A stretch of 64,000 nt of DNA from Biomphalaria glabrata (GCF_947242115.1 NC_074711.1:40577265-40641264); one strand, 5' to 3'; counted from the stretch's first letter, positions 1 to 11,255 are shown. The notes: generated by a model not told the origin, from the letters alone. Made by a program: numbers and translations.

Positions 1-120
1 ACTGAGGTGGGTTTTTTTGTCAACCTATTACTGACACAGCTCTTTCTAAATTTTGTGTTTAAAAAAAACTGTTCACAAATATACTAAGATGCAAACATTA
101 CACACCTTCAGTTTTACTCA

Positions 121-590
121 ACCTTAGAAGAAGTTGACTTATTTAAATATCTAGGATGAAATATAACAAAAGATGGAGGATCACTGAAACAGATAAAAAC
201 CAGTTTGAGCGTTGCATCCGCCATCATGAGTATACTGTGAAGAAGTAACATCAGCTTCCAAGTAAAATTAAAGCTGTATTCTTTGCTAGTGGCCTCCACA
301 TCCTTACGTGGTGGTGAACGTTGCACATTGAGAAGAAATACTACTGTAAACCGTTGGGTATCAGATACAAGCAAAAGAAAACAAATGATTTTGTACTTTT
401 ACAAATCAACACTCTGGCTGGCAAAAATGAGGACCTCCTCAACACTGCGAAGAGACGAAAGCTGAGCTGATTCGGTCATACTGTAAGACTTAACTAACTT
501 GCGAAGGTCATCCTTCAACGTACAGTGATGAGAGCATGGTCTAAATGAAAGCTGGCTAAACAGCGGGATAGAATGGACTCTCATGGGTTT
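121..590 (+). mobile_element. LINE relic, C-terminal part of reverse transcriptase ORF (RTE-like)
   Basis: Conceptual translation in shifting frames gives the phrase 'EEVDLFKYLG' followed by a basic stretch, and later 'AKRRKLSWFGH', typical of the region after the reverse transcriptase core in RTE-like LINEs (FKYLG..., KRRKL.WFGH). The frame is broken many times, so this is a decayed fragment. Edges are approximate. No host gene is seen in 590-1590. Confidence 0.7.
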
Positions 591-1604
591 ATGTTCAGAA
601 AAATAAAAATATTATATATATGTAGCAAAATATTCATTGTAAATCACATTTACTTTATTTTATTAAAGAGGCTTCTCCTTCTTATCAAAAGAGAATGAAA
701 ACGATCCCATGTTTTTATATTTCGTGTTTATCCTGTGATGGCCGAAGTGTCCAATCTATTTTGAACCCAGTCTATCCTTGAAAAGATCAAAACAAACACA
801 TCCACACAAAGAGATCTGTACTTTACACCAGCTACAAACTTTCTCTTGTTTATCCATTTCTTTCCAGAGCTGACTTTCTTCCGTCCAACGTTCGTGCTAG
901 TGTAAGATATGACGACAGCCCAGGTCAAGACGAGGGCAAACAACTTCTTCTGTAGAACGATCCATAGGGCCTGGCCGCCCTGACCTCCGCCTAGGAACTC
1001 AAGCAGCTACTTTAATGCCATCAATAAAAAACAATACAGAAATGGACACTCGACTGTGTTATTTGTTTAGCTGGCCATGAGACTTTTATGTCAGGCACCA
1101 CTTTCAATGTCTCTCAAGAATTCGATATCTATGAATCTCCAGAACAATATAACTATGTCCTAAAGCTAATTCTGCGAGGAAAACAACAACTAACAAGGAC
1201 AAGGAGACATAATGGATAAAAATAAACAAAACAAGAAAATATGGTGAAACTAAGACTATACCTATTTCATTAGAATAGTTTACGGCATTATTTATTTGTT
1301 AATACTATACATAATATAAATCGACTATGTGGCAATATAATTCAGTATTGTGTTCTATATACATTGATTGTGTTCTGTGTAAATGTGTTTTGGTATTGCA
1401 TGTAGGTCTGTGAATTTATTTGGAATAAATATTTCATTCATTAACACTGTCAAAGAAAAGTGTTTCGTTTATCTGAGAGAGACCGGAAGTGAATAAGGAG
1501 CAAGGAAGATGAAAGAGAGTCAAACGTGTGTCTGTCTTGAGAGAGTGAAAAGTTCTCAATATTTTTTTTTTCGAACTTAGAGTGTTATTCGGAGGATTAC
1601 CTGG

Positions 1605-1637
1605 TCCAAGCCTGGTCGTGTAGCATTTGCTCTGGAC
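1605..1637 (+). mobile_element. tRNA-derived SINE, 5' part (split by hAT insertion)
   Basis: The stretch reading GCCTGGTCGTG...TGCTCTGGAC is the A-box head of a SINE family whose unbroken copy lies at 6888-7045. Its continuation resumes at 7598, after the 5.95-kb insertion. The 8 bases CTCTGGAC at 1630-1637 are repeated at 7590-7597 as the target-site duplication of that insertion. Confidence 0.8.
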
Positions 1638-2679
1638 CAGGGGCGGACTGGCTATATGGGCAAACGGGCAAATGCCCGGTGGGCCGGTACCAAATGGGCC
1701 GGTCTGGTCGCGACCAAAGAAAAAAAAATTAAATGCTGACAACTTTTTAAAAAAGTGACAGCAGCAAGACACAAAGGCCCGAACACGTTTTCTTCTTTTT
1801 TTTTTTTTTTAATTATTATTACAATTAATTTTGTTTGAAATTCAACAAGAATAAATTTTAAGAACTACACTATACACTGTACGTGTAATCATTTGTAAAA
1901 CGTTAGACCGCACTTTCTGCTATGCACGAGCGGCATGGCCTTCAACACTACTTTGATGTCTTCAAGACTGTGTTTGGCCTGATCATTTTGCTGGTCGGCA
2001 TGGGCCTTTGATGGCACTCCTATTTTTGTTTTACTCCTTCCCTCACCCGTCTTTTGATGGTTCCATGAAAGTTAACGAAAAAGAGGGATGGGAGAGGTTA
2101 AGTTAGAAAACAATGATATAACGCTGCAAAAGGGGAGACAATTAGCTCGTTAACAAAACTTAATAGAAGTTAACTTAAACACATACACACAGCCGCGAAA
2201 TTGCAAACCATCCAACTTATTCATAGCACAATATGGGTATAACTGTATAAAGTTCTAGTTTCTGCGATTTGAAAAGAAGAAAGTAAGTTTCTTGTTGTTT
2301 ATTTGTAATAACATAGATATAAAAATACTACACTTAAGGCTTACAAAAAAAAATAATTATTTAATTAAAACATAAATCTAGATCGATATTTATATCATTA
2401 TATGATTAATGACAAACTTATGCTTAGTATGAAGTCATTGAAGATGAAAATTATTACAATAATTACAATAATTTATATAGCGCTGTCACATCCGATATTT
2501 ATTGAAAGGAGATTTAGAATCATTTATATTTTAAATAATATATTTATATACAAATCGCGTTTTTGAGAATGTATTAGGACGAAGCAAGAGCTTTTCACAT
2601 TTAGAAGTACCTCTCTAACCGTTCTGCTTTCTCTTATCTTGTAAAGGAATATATATAGTTCGTCCATCGCAGTTCGATT

Positions 2680-3330
2680 ATGACCACCTTGTCATCCAGG
2701 GGGCTGAGGGCTTTGCACTGGGGTTTTATGTCTCCTCGTGTGGCTGGTGAAACCTATGTGAGCCCGGAATGTTCGGCCTCACACTTGGCAGGTTATTCCA
2801 GCTGGAGCTAGTGTCATTGGCCTTGCTTTTCTTCTCTGGCGTTTTTCTTCTGCCAGCTTTGTTCTCTTTTCCTCAGCAACCTGTGCGCCGGTTTTCACAG
2901 CGCGACGTCATGATGCTCTGTGATGTGCCTCTGTTTCCCAGGTGGCTGGGTCTATGCTGAACGCCTTCAGAGAAGCTTTGAGTGTGCCCCTGAAGCGCTT
3001 TCTTGACAACCTTGCGAGCGCTTTCCTTCGCTTAGTTGGCTATATAAGAGTCGTTTAGGGATGCGGTGGTCTTCCATTCTGCATACGTGTCCTGCCCATC
3101 GCAGCTGGGACTGCATCAGGATTGTGTGGATGCTTTGCAGACACGCTCTTTGAAGGACTTCTGTATCTGGTATTTTGTCTTGCCATTTGACATTCAGTAT
3201 TTTTCACAGACATGTCGTGGTAGTGATTCAGTTTCTTTGCATGTTAACTGTACACTATCCATGTTTCTGAGTCATAGAGCAATGTGGGAGGACGACGGCT
3301 CGATAGACCCCTAGTTTTGTATTTGTGGTG
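2680..3330 (-). mobile_element. LINE relic, C-terminal coding end with a C2H2-like finger
   Basis: The reverse strand translates, with frame breaks, to the LINE C-terminus pattern '(L)RWAGHV.RMEDHRIPKRLLYSQL', then 'GKRSQG', 'LKASLKAFSIDP.TWE', a basic KRT.AEEKRQRRKAR stretch, and finally 'FRAHIGFTSHTRRH'. That ending matches the C2H2-like tail of a LINE family widespread in aquatic invertebrates. It is decayed and lies inside the hAT-like element. Edges are approximate. Confidence 0.75.
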
Positions 3331-3334
3331 ATAC

Positions 3335-3485
3335 CACTTTAAAGGAATGGGTTGCCTGAGTCAGCCAGGAAAACCAATGACTTAGCATATTTTAAGTCAC
3401 AGATCAACATGCATGACTAGATTTACACGTGAAATGCGTAGGGCCTAATTATTTTTATTTTTTTTTGAAGAAACGTATGTAATCT
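3335..3485 (+). mobile_element. LINE 3' end fragment (family with (AAGAT)n tail)
   Basis: Matches the 3' end seen complete at 24,190-24,410: remnants of 'WNGLP.LARKTND' coding sequence, then AACATGCATGACTAGAT and the GTAGG.C.TAAT motif ahead of a T run. This copy is 5'-truncated, as usual for LINEs, and lacks the terminal AAGAT repeats. Confidence 0.7.
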
Positions 3486-3984
3486 ATAAGTAATACCAAA
3501 AAGTTTGAAACTCATTAAGGCTGATATTGTAATGTTTATAGTTTTCAGACTACATACATGTATAAATAGAATACATTATGTAAGCCTACGAAAGCATAGA
3601 TCCAGTTTTCGATGCGTTATCAAACTTTATATATTTTGAATAAAATTAGGCTTACACCTATGATAAAACACATGGGCATAGCCGAGAGGGGAGGAGTTCA
3701 AACCATCACAGGCCTCAAATCTCATTGTCTGAAAGGGAAACTTTACTTACTTCCCCAGTGCAGCCAACTTAAGCAAACTACAGTCACCAAATTTCATGAG
3801 CGTAGCCAAAAGGGGTTTTGTGGTTTCCCTCTCCCCCCACCACCCCCAATACAAAAACTAAAGCATTTTACCTTTTTCTACCAGTCGCTGGACTCCACTG
3901 AATAGAAGATTTAGTTTTTGATTTTTTTAGCGGAAGAGTAGCAGGCTAATTGCGCTGTAGATACCTCAAAATATGCATTTTTAG

Positions 3985-5710
3985 CGGCCCCCGTAAGGGG
4001 AAAAAGCCGCTATTAGGTTTGTGCAAAATGTCCGTCTGTCCGTCTGTCACACTCAGATCTCGAAAACTAGAAGAGATATGAAAAATATTATTTCATCATT
4101 AAATCCGGCTTGAAAAGTTTAGGTGCAACGGCTACTTTTGGTTTTCTAAAAGCAAACCGTTTAATTTATAAAATTAATTATGCAAGCGATTTTTTCATAA
4201 AAATACACCAATTCTAAAACAATTACGTAAATGTAAGGGAGGCAATGTTACAATATGCTAACAAAGAAGGACAATTTCTGTGTATTTTCAGTATCACTAA
4301 GTCAAATATATTTTTAAAATGTACAGGAAATGTTTACAACAAATACAAATAATAGTTAAAGACGTTTTTTCTGGTCAACTAGCTGCTAAAATTAAAAGAA
4401 AACATTTCTGTTTGTTTATAAAGGCTAATAATGCACTTTGTATGTAAATATCACGCACATTTTTTAAAATGGACTTTTTATGCAGCGATTTTCGTGCAGT
4501 AGCGTAACGTCGCAACATGATCAGGTGCTAAACCAATTCCTTAAACTTTTTTTAAAAATCAGATTTTATTTATTTTTTGTTTAGTGACCCCATCCGAATA
4601 AAAGAAGCTTATTTTTGTGCGTTTTGTCTGTTGGTCGGTCTGTCCGTCACGATTAGATTTAAAAAACTAGAACTCTAAAAGCTATTGAAAATCTGATTTA
4701 CCCTTTAATGTTCCTCCCATAACATCTCAATAGTTTTAAGTATCTAAAATTGATTGTTCCGGATTTTTTTGTGCAAAACTAATCAACGCCAACAAATGTT
4801 TGTTTGCTCTTCTAACTTATATTACATTCAATTTCCATGCTTAAACGTTGCAAAAACACATTATCAATAATATGTTGTTCCGTTTTTTTATGTAAATAGC
4901 ATATTAATGCTAAATCATAATCTCTATACTGACTTATATTTCATTAAGTGTAAAAATGTTCCGGATATTGTTTTATAAAACATGAATTATGCCTAATGAT
5001 TGTTTGAAATCGCATAAGGCTTTTAAAAAAAGTAATTTACTAGAATTGATTACTGAAAATTACTTTTTAGACATTTAATTTCTTGTAAAACATAACATAG
5101 AAGTTTTGTAATCGATAAAGAAAGTTCCGGATTTTGTTTCTTACAAATCGTCGCCAGAAATTTCCGAATTTATTTAAAAATCTACTAACGCCAAATAATT
5201 GTTTGAACTCCCTCTTCTAATTAATAAACAAATAATCTTCTCATTTACGAAATAATGTTTTTACGGATTTTTATGAAAAATATTTTAACTCACTACTCTC
5301 TTACAGTACATTTAACTTTCTACCTAAAACATTAAAAAATCTAATTATCGTTAATATTATGTTCCGATTTTTAAGGAAAACAGAATCCAAACACCAAAGT
5401 AAGGTATGAAAATCTCTCCACGTGGCTGTAGTACATCTAATTTTTATACGAGACCATCCAAAAAATTTAATTAACGGTATTACATTTATCTGAAATTCTC
5501 TTTTTCTTTTACTATTTATACAAACATCCGGAACAATCTATTATATAAACTTTTCAATTGTGTTCATACCTAAAAATTATTGCGATGTTTTGAAACGTAA
5601 AATAAAGGTTAATCAATTTTTAATAACTTTTAGTTGTTTTTTTTATATCAAGATAACGGACAGACCGACTGACAGACAAAACGCAAAAACAATGTGGCTT
5701 TGATCCTTTT
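3985..5710. repeat. Interspersed repeat with inverted GTCTGTCCGTC motifs
   Basis: The block opens with AAAAAGCCGCTATTAGG... and GTCCGTCTGTCCGTCTGTCAC near 4030. A related motif recurs at about 4620-4650 (GCGTTTTGTCTGTTGGTCGG), and its inverted counterpart lies at about 5655-5690 (CCGACTGACAGACAAAACGC). The second and third thus act like terminal inverted repeats of an element of roughly 1.1 kb (about 4600-5710). No coding sequence is seen. The class is uncertain: it could be a MITE, or two related elements side by side. Confidence 0.5.
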
Positions 5711-5726
5711 TAAATAATATCTATTA

Positions 5727-6535
5727 GAACTCAGTGCACCAATGTCTATGAACCCTCGTTAAATATCTCGTGTAAATAAAGACATTTTTTTTTATGGTAC
5801 CGGTACTAGCCTATTGTGAGGTAATGGAATTTTTTTTCTTTGACGTCATATGAATGGACTCTTTAAATGTAATGTTAAAAGAACGCACTCGGTGCACCAA
5901 TGTCTATTAACCCTCGAAAAAATTGCTTGTATTAATGAAAACATATTTTAGTCTAACTAAGCCGTGTGACGTAGTGTTTTTTTTTCCTTTGACGTCACAT
6001 GGAATGAATTCTTTAAATGAAATGCTAAAAGAACGCACTCGGTGCACCAATGTCTATGAACACTCGATAAAAGGCTCGTGTTGATAAAGGTGATTTTTAG
6101 TCTAGCTAGGCCTTGTGACGTAGTGTTTTTTTTTTCCTTTGACGTCATATTGAATGAATTCTTTAAATGAAATGCTAAAAGAACGCACTCGGTGCACCAA
6201 TGTCTATGAACACTCGATAAAAGGCTCGTAATGATGAAGGCGATTTTTATTCTAGCTAGGCCGTGTGACGTAGTGTTTTTTTTTCCTTTGACGTCATATG
6301 GAATGAATTTTTTAAATGAAATGCTTAAAGAACGCACTCGGTGCACCAAAGTCTATGAACACTCGATAAATGGCTCTTATAGATGAAGGCGATTTTTAGT
6401 CTAGCTAGGCCGTGTGACGTAGTGTTTTTTTTTCCCTCTGACGTTATATGGAATTAATTCTTCAAATGAAATGAAAAAAGAACTCGGTATAGTAATGTTT
6501 ATTAAGCCTCGTTATGTGACTCGCGTTTAAAAAAG
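5727..6535. repeat. 150-bp tandem array, about six copies, each with a TGACGTCA-type motif
   Basis: The motif GAACGCACTCGGTGCACCAA starts at 5881, 6031, 6181 and 6330, with diverged units starting near 5727 and 6480, giving a period of 149-154 bp. Each unit carries GTGACGTAGTG, a T run, and TTTGACGTCAYAT in which TGACGTCA is a perfect CRE/ATF palindrome (the last unit has GACGTTA). Because 150 is a multiple of three, the reverse strand stays open over the central units as a 50-residue repeat. That looks like a by-product, not a gene. The array sits inside the hAT-like element. Confidence 0.85.
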
Positions 6536-6539
6536 GAAT

Positions 6540-6730
6540 GATATCTTGATTTAGATCTAATCTAGATTTTTTAAACTAGATCTAGATTTTTATTAGGCCT
6601 ACAGTATATCTTAGTTCTGGATTTATATTCTAATTAAAATTATTTTAGAGTCTAGATCTAGAATTTCTAGATCTAGTTTAGACTAAAATAGACTAGATTA
6701 AGATGTAGAATTTCAATTTCTAAACTTAAA
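6540..6730. repeat. CTAG/AGATCT-rich low-complexity block
   Basis: Dense overlapping AGATCTAG, TCTAGATC and CTAGATTTT words, with no coding content. The same kind of sequence recurs at 11,440-12,440, 24,400-24,560 and 53,120-54,240. Confidence 0.6.
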
Positions 6731-6887
6731 GTGTAAAAAAAAAAGTGTAGATTTTCATTTCCAAACGTTTTGATCAATATTGTAATGTTTTAATATACTA
6801 AAACTATAATCTACTATTTTTTTATTAAATTTAAATTTAAATTTACGGCAAATGAATCTTTGAAACATTATTACTTTTGACCATCGG

Positions 6888-7045
6888 ATGGCTGCCTGGT
6901 CGTGCGGTTTGCGCGCTGGACTGTCGTTTAGATTTATGGATGGCCCAGGGTTCAAACCCTGCCCGCTCCCATCCCCCGTCGTCCTGCGGGAGGTTTGGAC
7001 TAGGAAGTAATTATCTTCAACTCTGAAGGAACATCCGAAACGTGT
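6888..7045 (+). mobile_element. tRNA-derived SINE, nearly complete
   Basis: The head reads GCTGCCTGGTCGTGCGGTTT..GCGCTGGACTGTCG (A-box region), followed by GGGTTCAAACCCTGCCCGC, a good pol III B-box (GGTTCAAACCC). The body continues with CGTCGTCCTGCGGGAGGTTTGGACTAGGAAGTAATTATCTTCAACTCTGAAGGAACATCC. This is the reference copy for the family in this window; others are split at 1605/7598 and lie at 8400-8545 (-), 24,595-24,690 (-) and 48,865-48,950 (+). Confidence 0.85.
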
Positions 7046-7194
7046 AAAACATTTTACATCAAAATTAAATCACCTCTTGAATATTATTTGCGAATATGCA
7101 GATCCGACAGGGATCCGACTTCGACGGGGGCCGCCTCTGAGTTTGTGTAACACAAACTCTCTTTGTAATCTTGTTTTAAACTTAAAATAACGGA

Positions 7195-7262
7195 AATAAT
7201 GCTTGGATCTGGGGCTTTGCCCCGGACCCCACAGGGGGAGCTTACAGCGCTCCCCCAGACTC
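7195..7262. repeat. GC-rich inverted-repeat block
   Basis: GGGGCTTTGCCCCGGACCCC followed by GGGGGAGCTTACAGCGCTCCCCC: two adjacent short hairpins in an otherwise AT-rich setting. It looks like part of an interspersed repeat; I assign no function. Confidence 0.45.
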
Positions 7263-7391
7263 CTTAGCTGTCCCTTGTCGGTGTATACTGCCTTTCACTA
7301 ATTATAGGAAGAGAGTATTCTAGGGTAGAAAAAACGTTTGAAAGAATGAAAGATAAGAATGTAATGAAGATTAATTACATACAGACGCACA

Positions 7392-7393
<2 letters not shown>

Positions 7394-7469
<76 letters not shown>
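7394..7469. repeat. (TA)n microsatellite
   Basis: About 38 uninterrupted TA dinucleotides. Apparent proteins of repeated Ile-Tyr through this tract are artefacts. Confidence 0.97.
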
Positions 7470-7472
<3 letters not shown>

Positions 7473-7597
7473 TGCGGAGAGGTTTAAAATCCCCCCCCCC
7501 ACACACACAACGAAAAAATATGACATGACATTAGTGGGCCGGTTTATATGGTAATGCCCGGGCCGATTTTGATACCCAGTCCGCCCCTGCTCTGGAC

Positions 7598-7690
7598 TGT
7601 CGTCTCGATGGTTCTGGGTTTGAACTCTGCCCGCCGCCATCTCCCGCCCTCGTGTGGGAGGTTTGGACTAGAATGTAATAATCTTCAATT
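7598..7690 (+). mobile_element. tRNA-derived SINE, 3' part (split by hAT insertion)
   Basis: Continues the SINE begun at 1605: TGTCGTCTCGATGG, then a B-box-like GGGTTTGAACTCTGCCCGC, then CGTGTGGGAGGTTTGGACTAGAATGTAATAATCTTCAA. It aligns closely with the same part of the copy at 6888-7045. Confidence 0.85.
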
Positions 7691-7764
7691 AAAAACTTGG
7701 GGAATTAGCGTTCTCAAAAATAGGGAAGAATAGGATTTTTAAAAAAGCCATAGGAAGATATCAT

Positions 7765-7975
7765 CAAGCAATCTTATCTTATCTTATATAATACAGACGT
7801 TACTTCAAAAAAGAAGATGATTACGTCCTACGCGTCATGCATTTAGTCATGCATATTAACCAATGACTTAAATTCTGCCAAGTCACTGGTTTTCCTGGCT
7901 AGCTCAGGCAACCCATTCCATGCTCTAATAGCACTTAGCACTAGGGAAGAAGGAGCACTTGTACAAATTTGTCCT
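7765..7975 (-). mobile_element. LINE 3' end fragment with (ATCTT)n tail
   Basis: On the reverse strand it ends in (AAGAT)n and codes for the C-terminal phrase 'AIRAWNGLPELARKTND' followed by TTAACATGCATGACTAAATGCATGAC. It is the same family as 24,190-24,410, in opposite orientation and 5'-truncated. Confidence 0.85.
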
Positions 7976-8209
7976 AGCATATCTTTGTGTCTTTCAGGGT
8001 ATTTTATTAAATTTTGTGACTAATGACCACAGAAAGCATAAAATACTGGTCAACCAAACTTTAATCTTGAGATTAACCAACGAATTTAACTACCCTCCAA
8101 CAGACAATGAAAGGGGGGGGGGGAGGCAACAAACACATTTTTTAAAAATCAATTCCTTCTTTATGAAGTTGATGATGGTCTCCAACTTCTCATTCTATAT
8201 GTTTCTGGT

Positions 8210-8235
8210 TATAAGATAAGATAAGATAAGATAAT
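8210..8235 (+). repeat. (GATAA)n short array, probable LINE tail
   Basis: Five AAGAT/GATAA units, the same repeat that terminates the LINE 3' ends in this window, so it may mark the end of another truncated copy. Sequence just upstream is not clearly LINE. Confidence 0.6.
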
Positions 8236-8399
8236 GTTTATTGGTCCAACCAAATGGAAATTCAGTTTGACTACAATTGACCATCTCAGCGTAACTACTG
8301 TACAAAACCAATATAGATGCAAAAACGAACAACATTCACACACGAAACACAAACACACTCACAACCAATAATCTTACACAAATGTTTTATGAAATGTTT

Positions 8400-8545
8400 T
8401 GGATGTTCCTTCAGAGTGGAAAGTTATCTACTTCTAGTCCAGACCTTCCGCAGGACGGCGAGGAATGGCAGCAGGCATGGTATGAACGGGACCATCGCGA
8501 ATGATAGTCCAGCGCACGTACAGCACGACCAGGCAGCAAATCACG
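8400..8545 (-). mobile_element. tRNA-derived SINE, reverse orientation
   Basis: The reverse complement reads GCTGCCTGGTCGTGCTGTACGTGCGCTGGAC, then a diverged B-box, then GCCGTCCTGCGGAAGGTCTGGACTAGAAGTAGATAAC and CACTCTGAAGGAACATCC, collinear with the SINE at 6888. 8546-8984 shows nothing recognisable. Confidence 0.8.
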
Positions 8546-8984
8546 TTGTAATACATTCAAGCTAATTTCTACTCGGTGCGCAAAATGTCCTATTTATATA
8601 ACTCTCTACTGCATAAAAAAAAAAACAACATTTAAATCGAATGCTAAAATACTCTTGAAAGCATGTTCAAAATAGCCTTGTATAATTTAAAGATGATTAT
8701 ATTTTGAAAAATTATAGCGGAGTTTTGTATTGTATGGCCAATTAGCTAGTCATTTTTTCCAAAAGATAATTAAAAACTGTCAAATTTCTAGGAAATTCGA
8801 AATACCCGTCGTCTCAGGGTTCCAGTTTGCATGCTAATAAGAGGAATAGTAACAAGCAAAAGATAAGAAATCCTTGAAAAAAACAAAGCTTATCTAAAGG
8901 GAATAATTTATGTAATGTAAATGTCGAAGTTATCTCCTTTTTTTTTTTTGTTATCAAACAAAATAATTAGTTGTATAATTGGTT

Positions 8985-10025
8985 ATTGTTTTTTAAATGA
9001 TTCATGTTTTGTTAGGACTAATTGGTGATTTTTCAAAAGGTTTAGATAATAGCGAGCAAATAGATGCTATCTTTTAAGATTTTTCCAAGGTTTTTGACAA
9101 AGTTAACCACAAAAGTTTGCTTTAAAAATTAAAATATTTTGGCATCGATGGTCCATTGCATCAGTGGATTAAGGATTTTCTGATAGGGAGAGAACAAACT
9201 GTAGTGATATATGGCTCTAAATCAACACCAGTAACAGTAAACTAAGTTGTAGGCCTACCTCACGGAACAGTCTTGGGTCCACTAATAGTTTTAATTTACA
9301 TAAATGATTTACCAAATTGCATTAGTTCAGAAACAAAAGTCAGATTATTTGCAGACGATTGAATATAGAACAATAAAAACAACACAGGATACAGAAATTT
9401 TACAAAGAGATTTAGATGAAATAATAGAAATGGGAGCATGTCTTTCCACTCTAAAAAATATCAGTTATTGAGAGTAACAAAAAAAAATATTCCACTTATC
9501 TTATTCATGGTAAGCCAGTAACAGACTAAAAAAAGCAAAATACCTAGGTGTTATAATAAATGAGAAACTGTCATAGAATCCCCATATTGATGAAACTATC
9601 AAAAAAAATCAAACAAGTTTACTAAACGAGATTTCTATAAATCAAATAAGAACATAAAACTAAAATGTTATTTAACATTGGTTAGGCCAATAATAGAATA
9701 TGCATCCTCTGTTTAGGACCCCTCAACTCAAGAAAATATTAAGAAACTGGAACAGACACAAAACAGAGCAGTGAGATTCTTAACAAACGAATATTCAAAT
9801 TTGACTAGAGTAACACCTTTAGTAAAATCACTAAATTAATGAAGCCTTCAGGAGAGAAGACTCAAAAGTAAAGTAGCAATTATACATAAAACACTGAACC
9901 ATAATCTTCAAATACAAAAACAAAATCTAATAAAATACTCAGACACAAGGATATAACTCGTTCCAAATGCTAGGACAGATGTTACTTTTCATCTAAATCA
10001 GCATAATCGTATGTTACAAGGAAAA
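8985..10025 (+). mobile_element. LINE relic with reverse transcriptase core (CR1/Jockey-like)
   Basis: Broken frames give 'LDNSEQIDAIF', 'DFSKVFDKVNHKSL', 'KLKYFGIDGPLHQWIKDFL.GREQ', '[11 protein letters not shown]', '[16 protein letters not shown]', the catalytic box 'LFADD', then 'RPIIEYASSVWDPSTQENI', 'KKLEQTQNRAVRFLTNEYS' and 'PNARTDVTF'. These are the fingers/palm motifs and the C-terminal region of a CR1/Jockey-type LINE. Several stops and shifts make it inactive. Its C-terminal part matches 23,700-24,410, linking it to the (AAGAT)n-tailed 3' ends in this window. 10,026-10,925 shows no recognisable feature. Confidence 0.9.
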
Positions 10026-10925
10026 TGAAATATAATATTTTTCATGTTTGAATTCATAATTTCATTCGAAAACATTGCCGCTTATTGTCTAAGATTTTAA
10101 CTATTGGAATATTGTCAAGAATATAAGTCTAATATTGACATTTTAAATGACTACTAATCTACTATTGGACAACATTGTGAACTATGAAAGAAGCTTTCCT
10201 CAGCAGGTTAAAAGACTTTAAAAACAGCGAGCGTCGTTATTTTGCTTTTGTAGAAAAACAAAACAAAAAACTCTAAATGCCAGGATAACAGAAATATTTT
10301 TTTTCGCCCTTTGATATTGATATTGGCATTTTGAAATGCAGTTGCCGGACTCTAGAATACAGAATTGTGGAGCTCAAAAATCAAGCATCTTTGTGTCGAT
10401 TGTGTGTTCTTATTGAAAAAAAAATAAAATTTGAATTAATTTTACAGCTCTATGCTCTGCTTTATAAAGTTCTGGAGAAGGAAGATATGTTGATTGTTAA
10501 CACCTGGAATAGTTATAGTATTCCTGACTCATATATCAACTGAAGAAACCAATATTCGCTGTTCTCTCCTATTATTTAGTCGAAAAATCTTTTTTCAAGC
10601 ATGAACTTTATCAAGGGTTAATTAAGAAATAGCTAGCCTTATCGAAGAGAAATTGGAATCGTGCATGTCTAAAATAAAAAACAACATTCAAACCTCACAC
10701 TCGTGTTACTTTCCAAGGAAATGAAGGCCATTGTTCACATGAATCGAGAAGGCTATTTAACTTTGATTGTTTTGGATTTAACTTTTTATACTATTTAACT
10801 TGTTATATTTTAAAATAAATATTATCTTTATATAAGTAATATTTCAAGTATTATTTTATGTAGGCCTACCGTTAGTTAAACTAAGACATATATTTAGCAG
10901 AGGAAGCTCGAAAGTGTACTTTAAT

Positions 10926-11255
10926 CAGTGGCGTCCTGGGGAAGGGGTGCAGACAAAACAGGGAGACACCTACCCAAGGGTATTATTTTTTTTTTTTTAC
11001 CAAAGTAAACAACTTTTTTTAATTGACTGAAGCTACATGAAATTCCAACCTAAGTTTTTTCTCATTCGTTCACTGTAGACAGCTTTTCTTTGTCTTTTAA
11101 ATTACTCGAATAGGTTAATGGTAAGAATAACGAACTAAGAATTTAAGATTTTTTAAAATTAAAAACCTTTTTTTTTTTAAGGGGGAGTTAAGAAGACCGG
11201 GAGTGACACGATGAGCTAACCGCACCCGGTGACACCGACCCTCCTTGCGCAACTG
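10926..11255. mobile_element. Small non-autonomous DNA transposon, CAGTGGCG-type ends (hAT-like)
   Basis: The left end is CAGTGGCGTCCTGGGG. The right end, read inward on the other strand, is CAGTTGCGCAAGGAGGG then GGTGTCACCGGGTGCGG. GGTGACACC-type sequence beside the terminus is common in CAGTGGCG-ended elements. Flanking 8-mers (ACTTTAAT and ATTTCCAT) match poorly, so the duplication is eroded or the ends are slightly off. No coding sequence. Confidence 0.5.

Larger units (their letters stand above)
1638..7589. mobile_element. hAT-like DNA transposon, 5952 bp, non-autonomous, with TIRs and perfect 8-bp TSD
   Basis: The left end reads CAGGGGCGGACTGG and the right end is its exact inverted copy (CCAGTCCGCCCCTG, ending at 7589). 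Both are followed inward by GGGCCGGT/GCCCGG-rich subterminal sequence. Flanks carry a perfect 8-bp duplication, CTCTGGAC (1630-1637 and 7590-7597). The 8-bp duplication and CAGGGG terminus fit the hAT superfamily; Zisupton/KDZ elements also make 8-bp duplications and are an alternative. No transposase reading frame is recognisable inside. The interior instead carries a LINE fragment, a LINE 3' end, an inverted-repeat element, a 150-bp tandem array, a SINE and a TA microsatellite. Confidence 0.85.

Noticed and set aside
2769-3314. Two + strand frames of 63 and 82 codons
   Set aside because: They are shadows of a LINE C-terminal coding region on the opposite strand.
3612-3905. 97-codon + strand frame with a proline run
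   Set aside because: The DNA holds two degenerate copies of a GGCATAGCCGAGAGGGG / GCGTAGCCAAAAGGGG repeat motif; the frame and its prolines come from a C-rich run in repeat DNA.
7346-7640. Open frames of repeated Ile-Tyr on both strands
   Set aside because: They are translations of a pure TA microsatellite and have no coding support.
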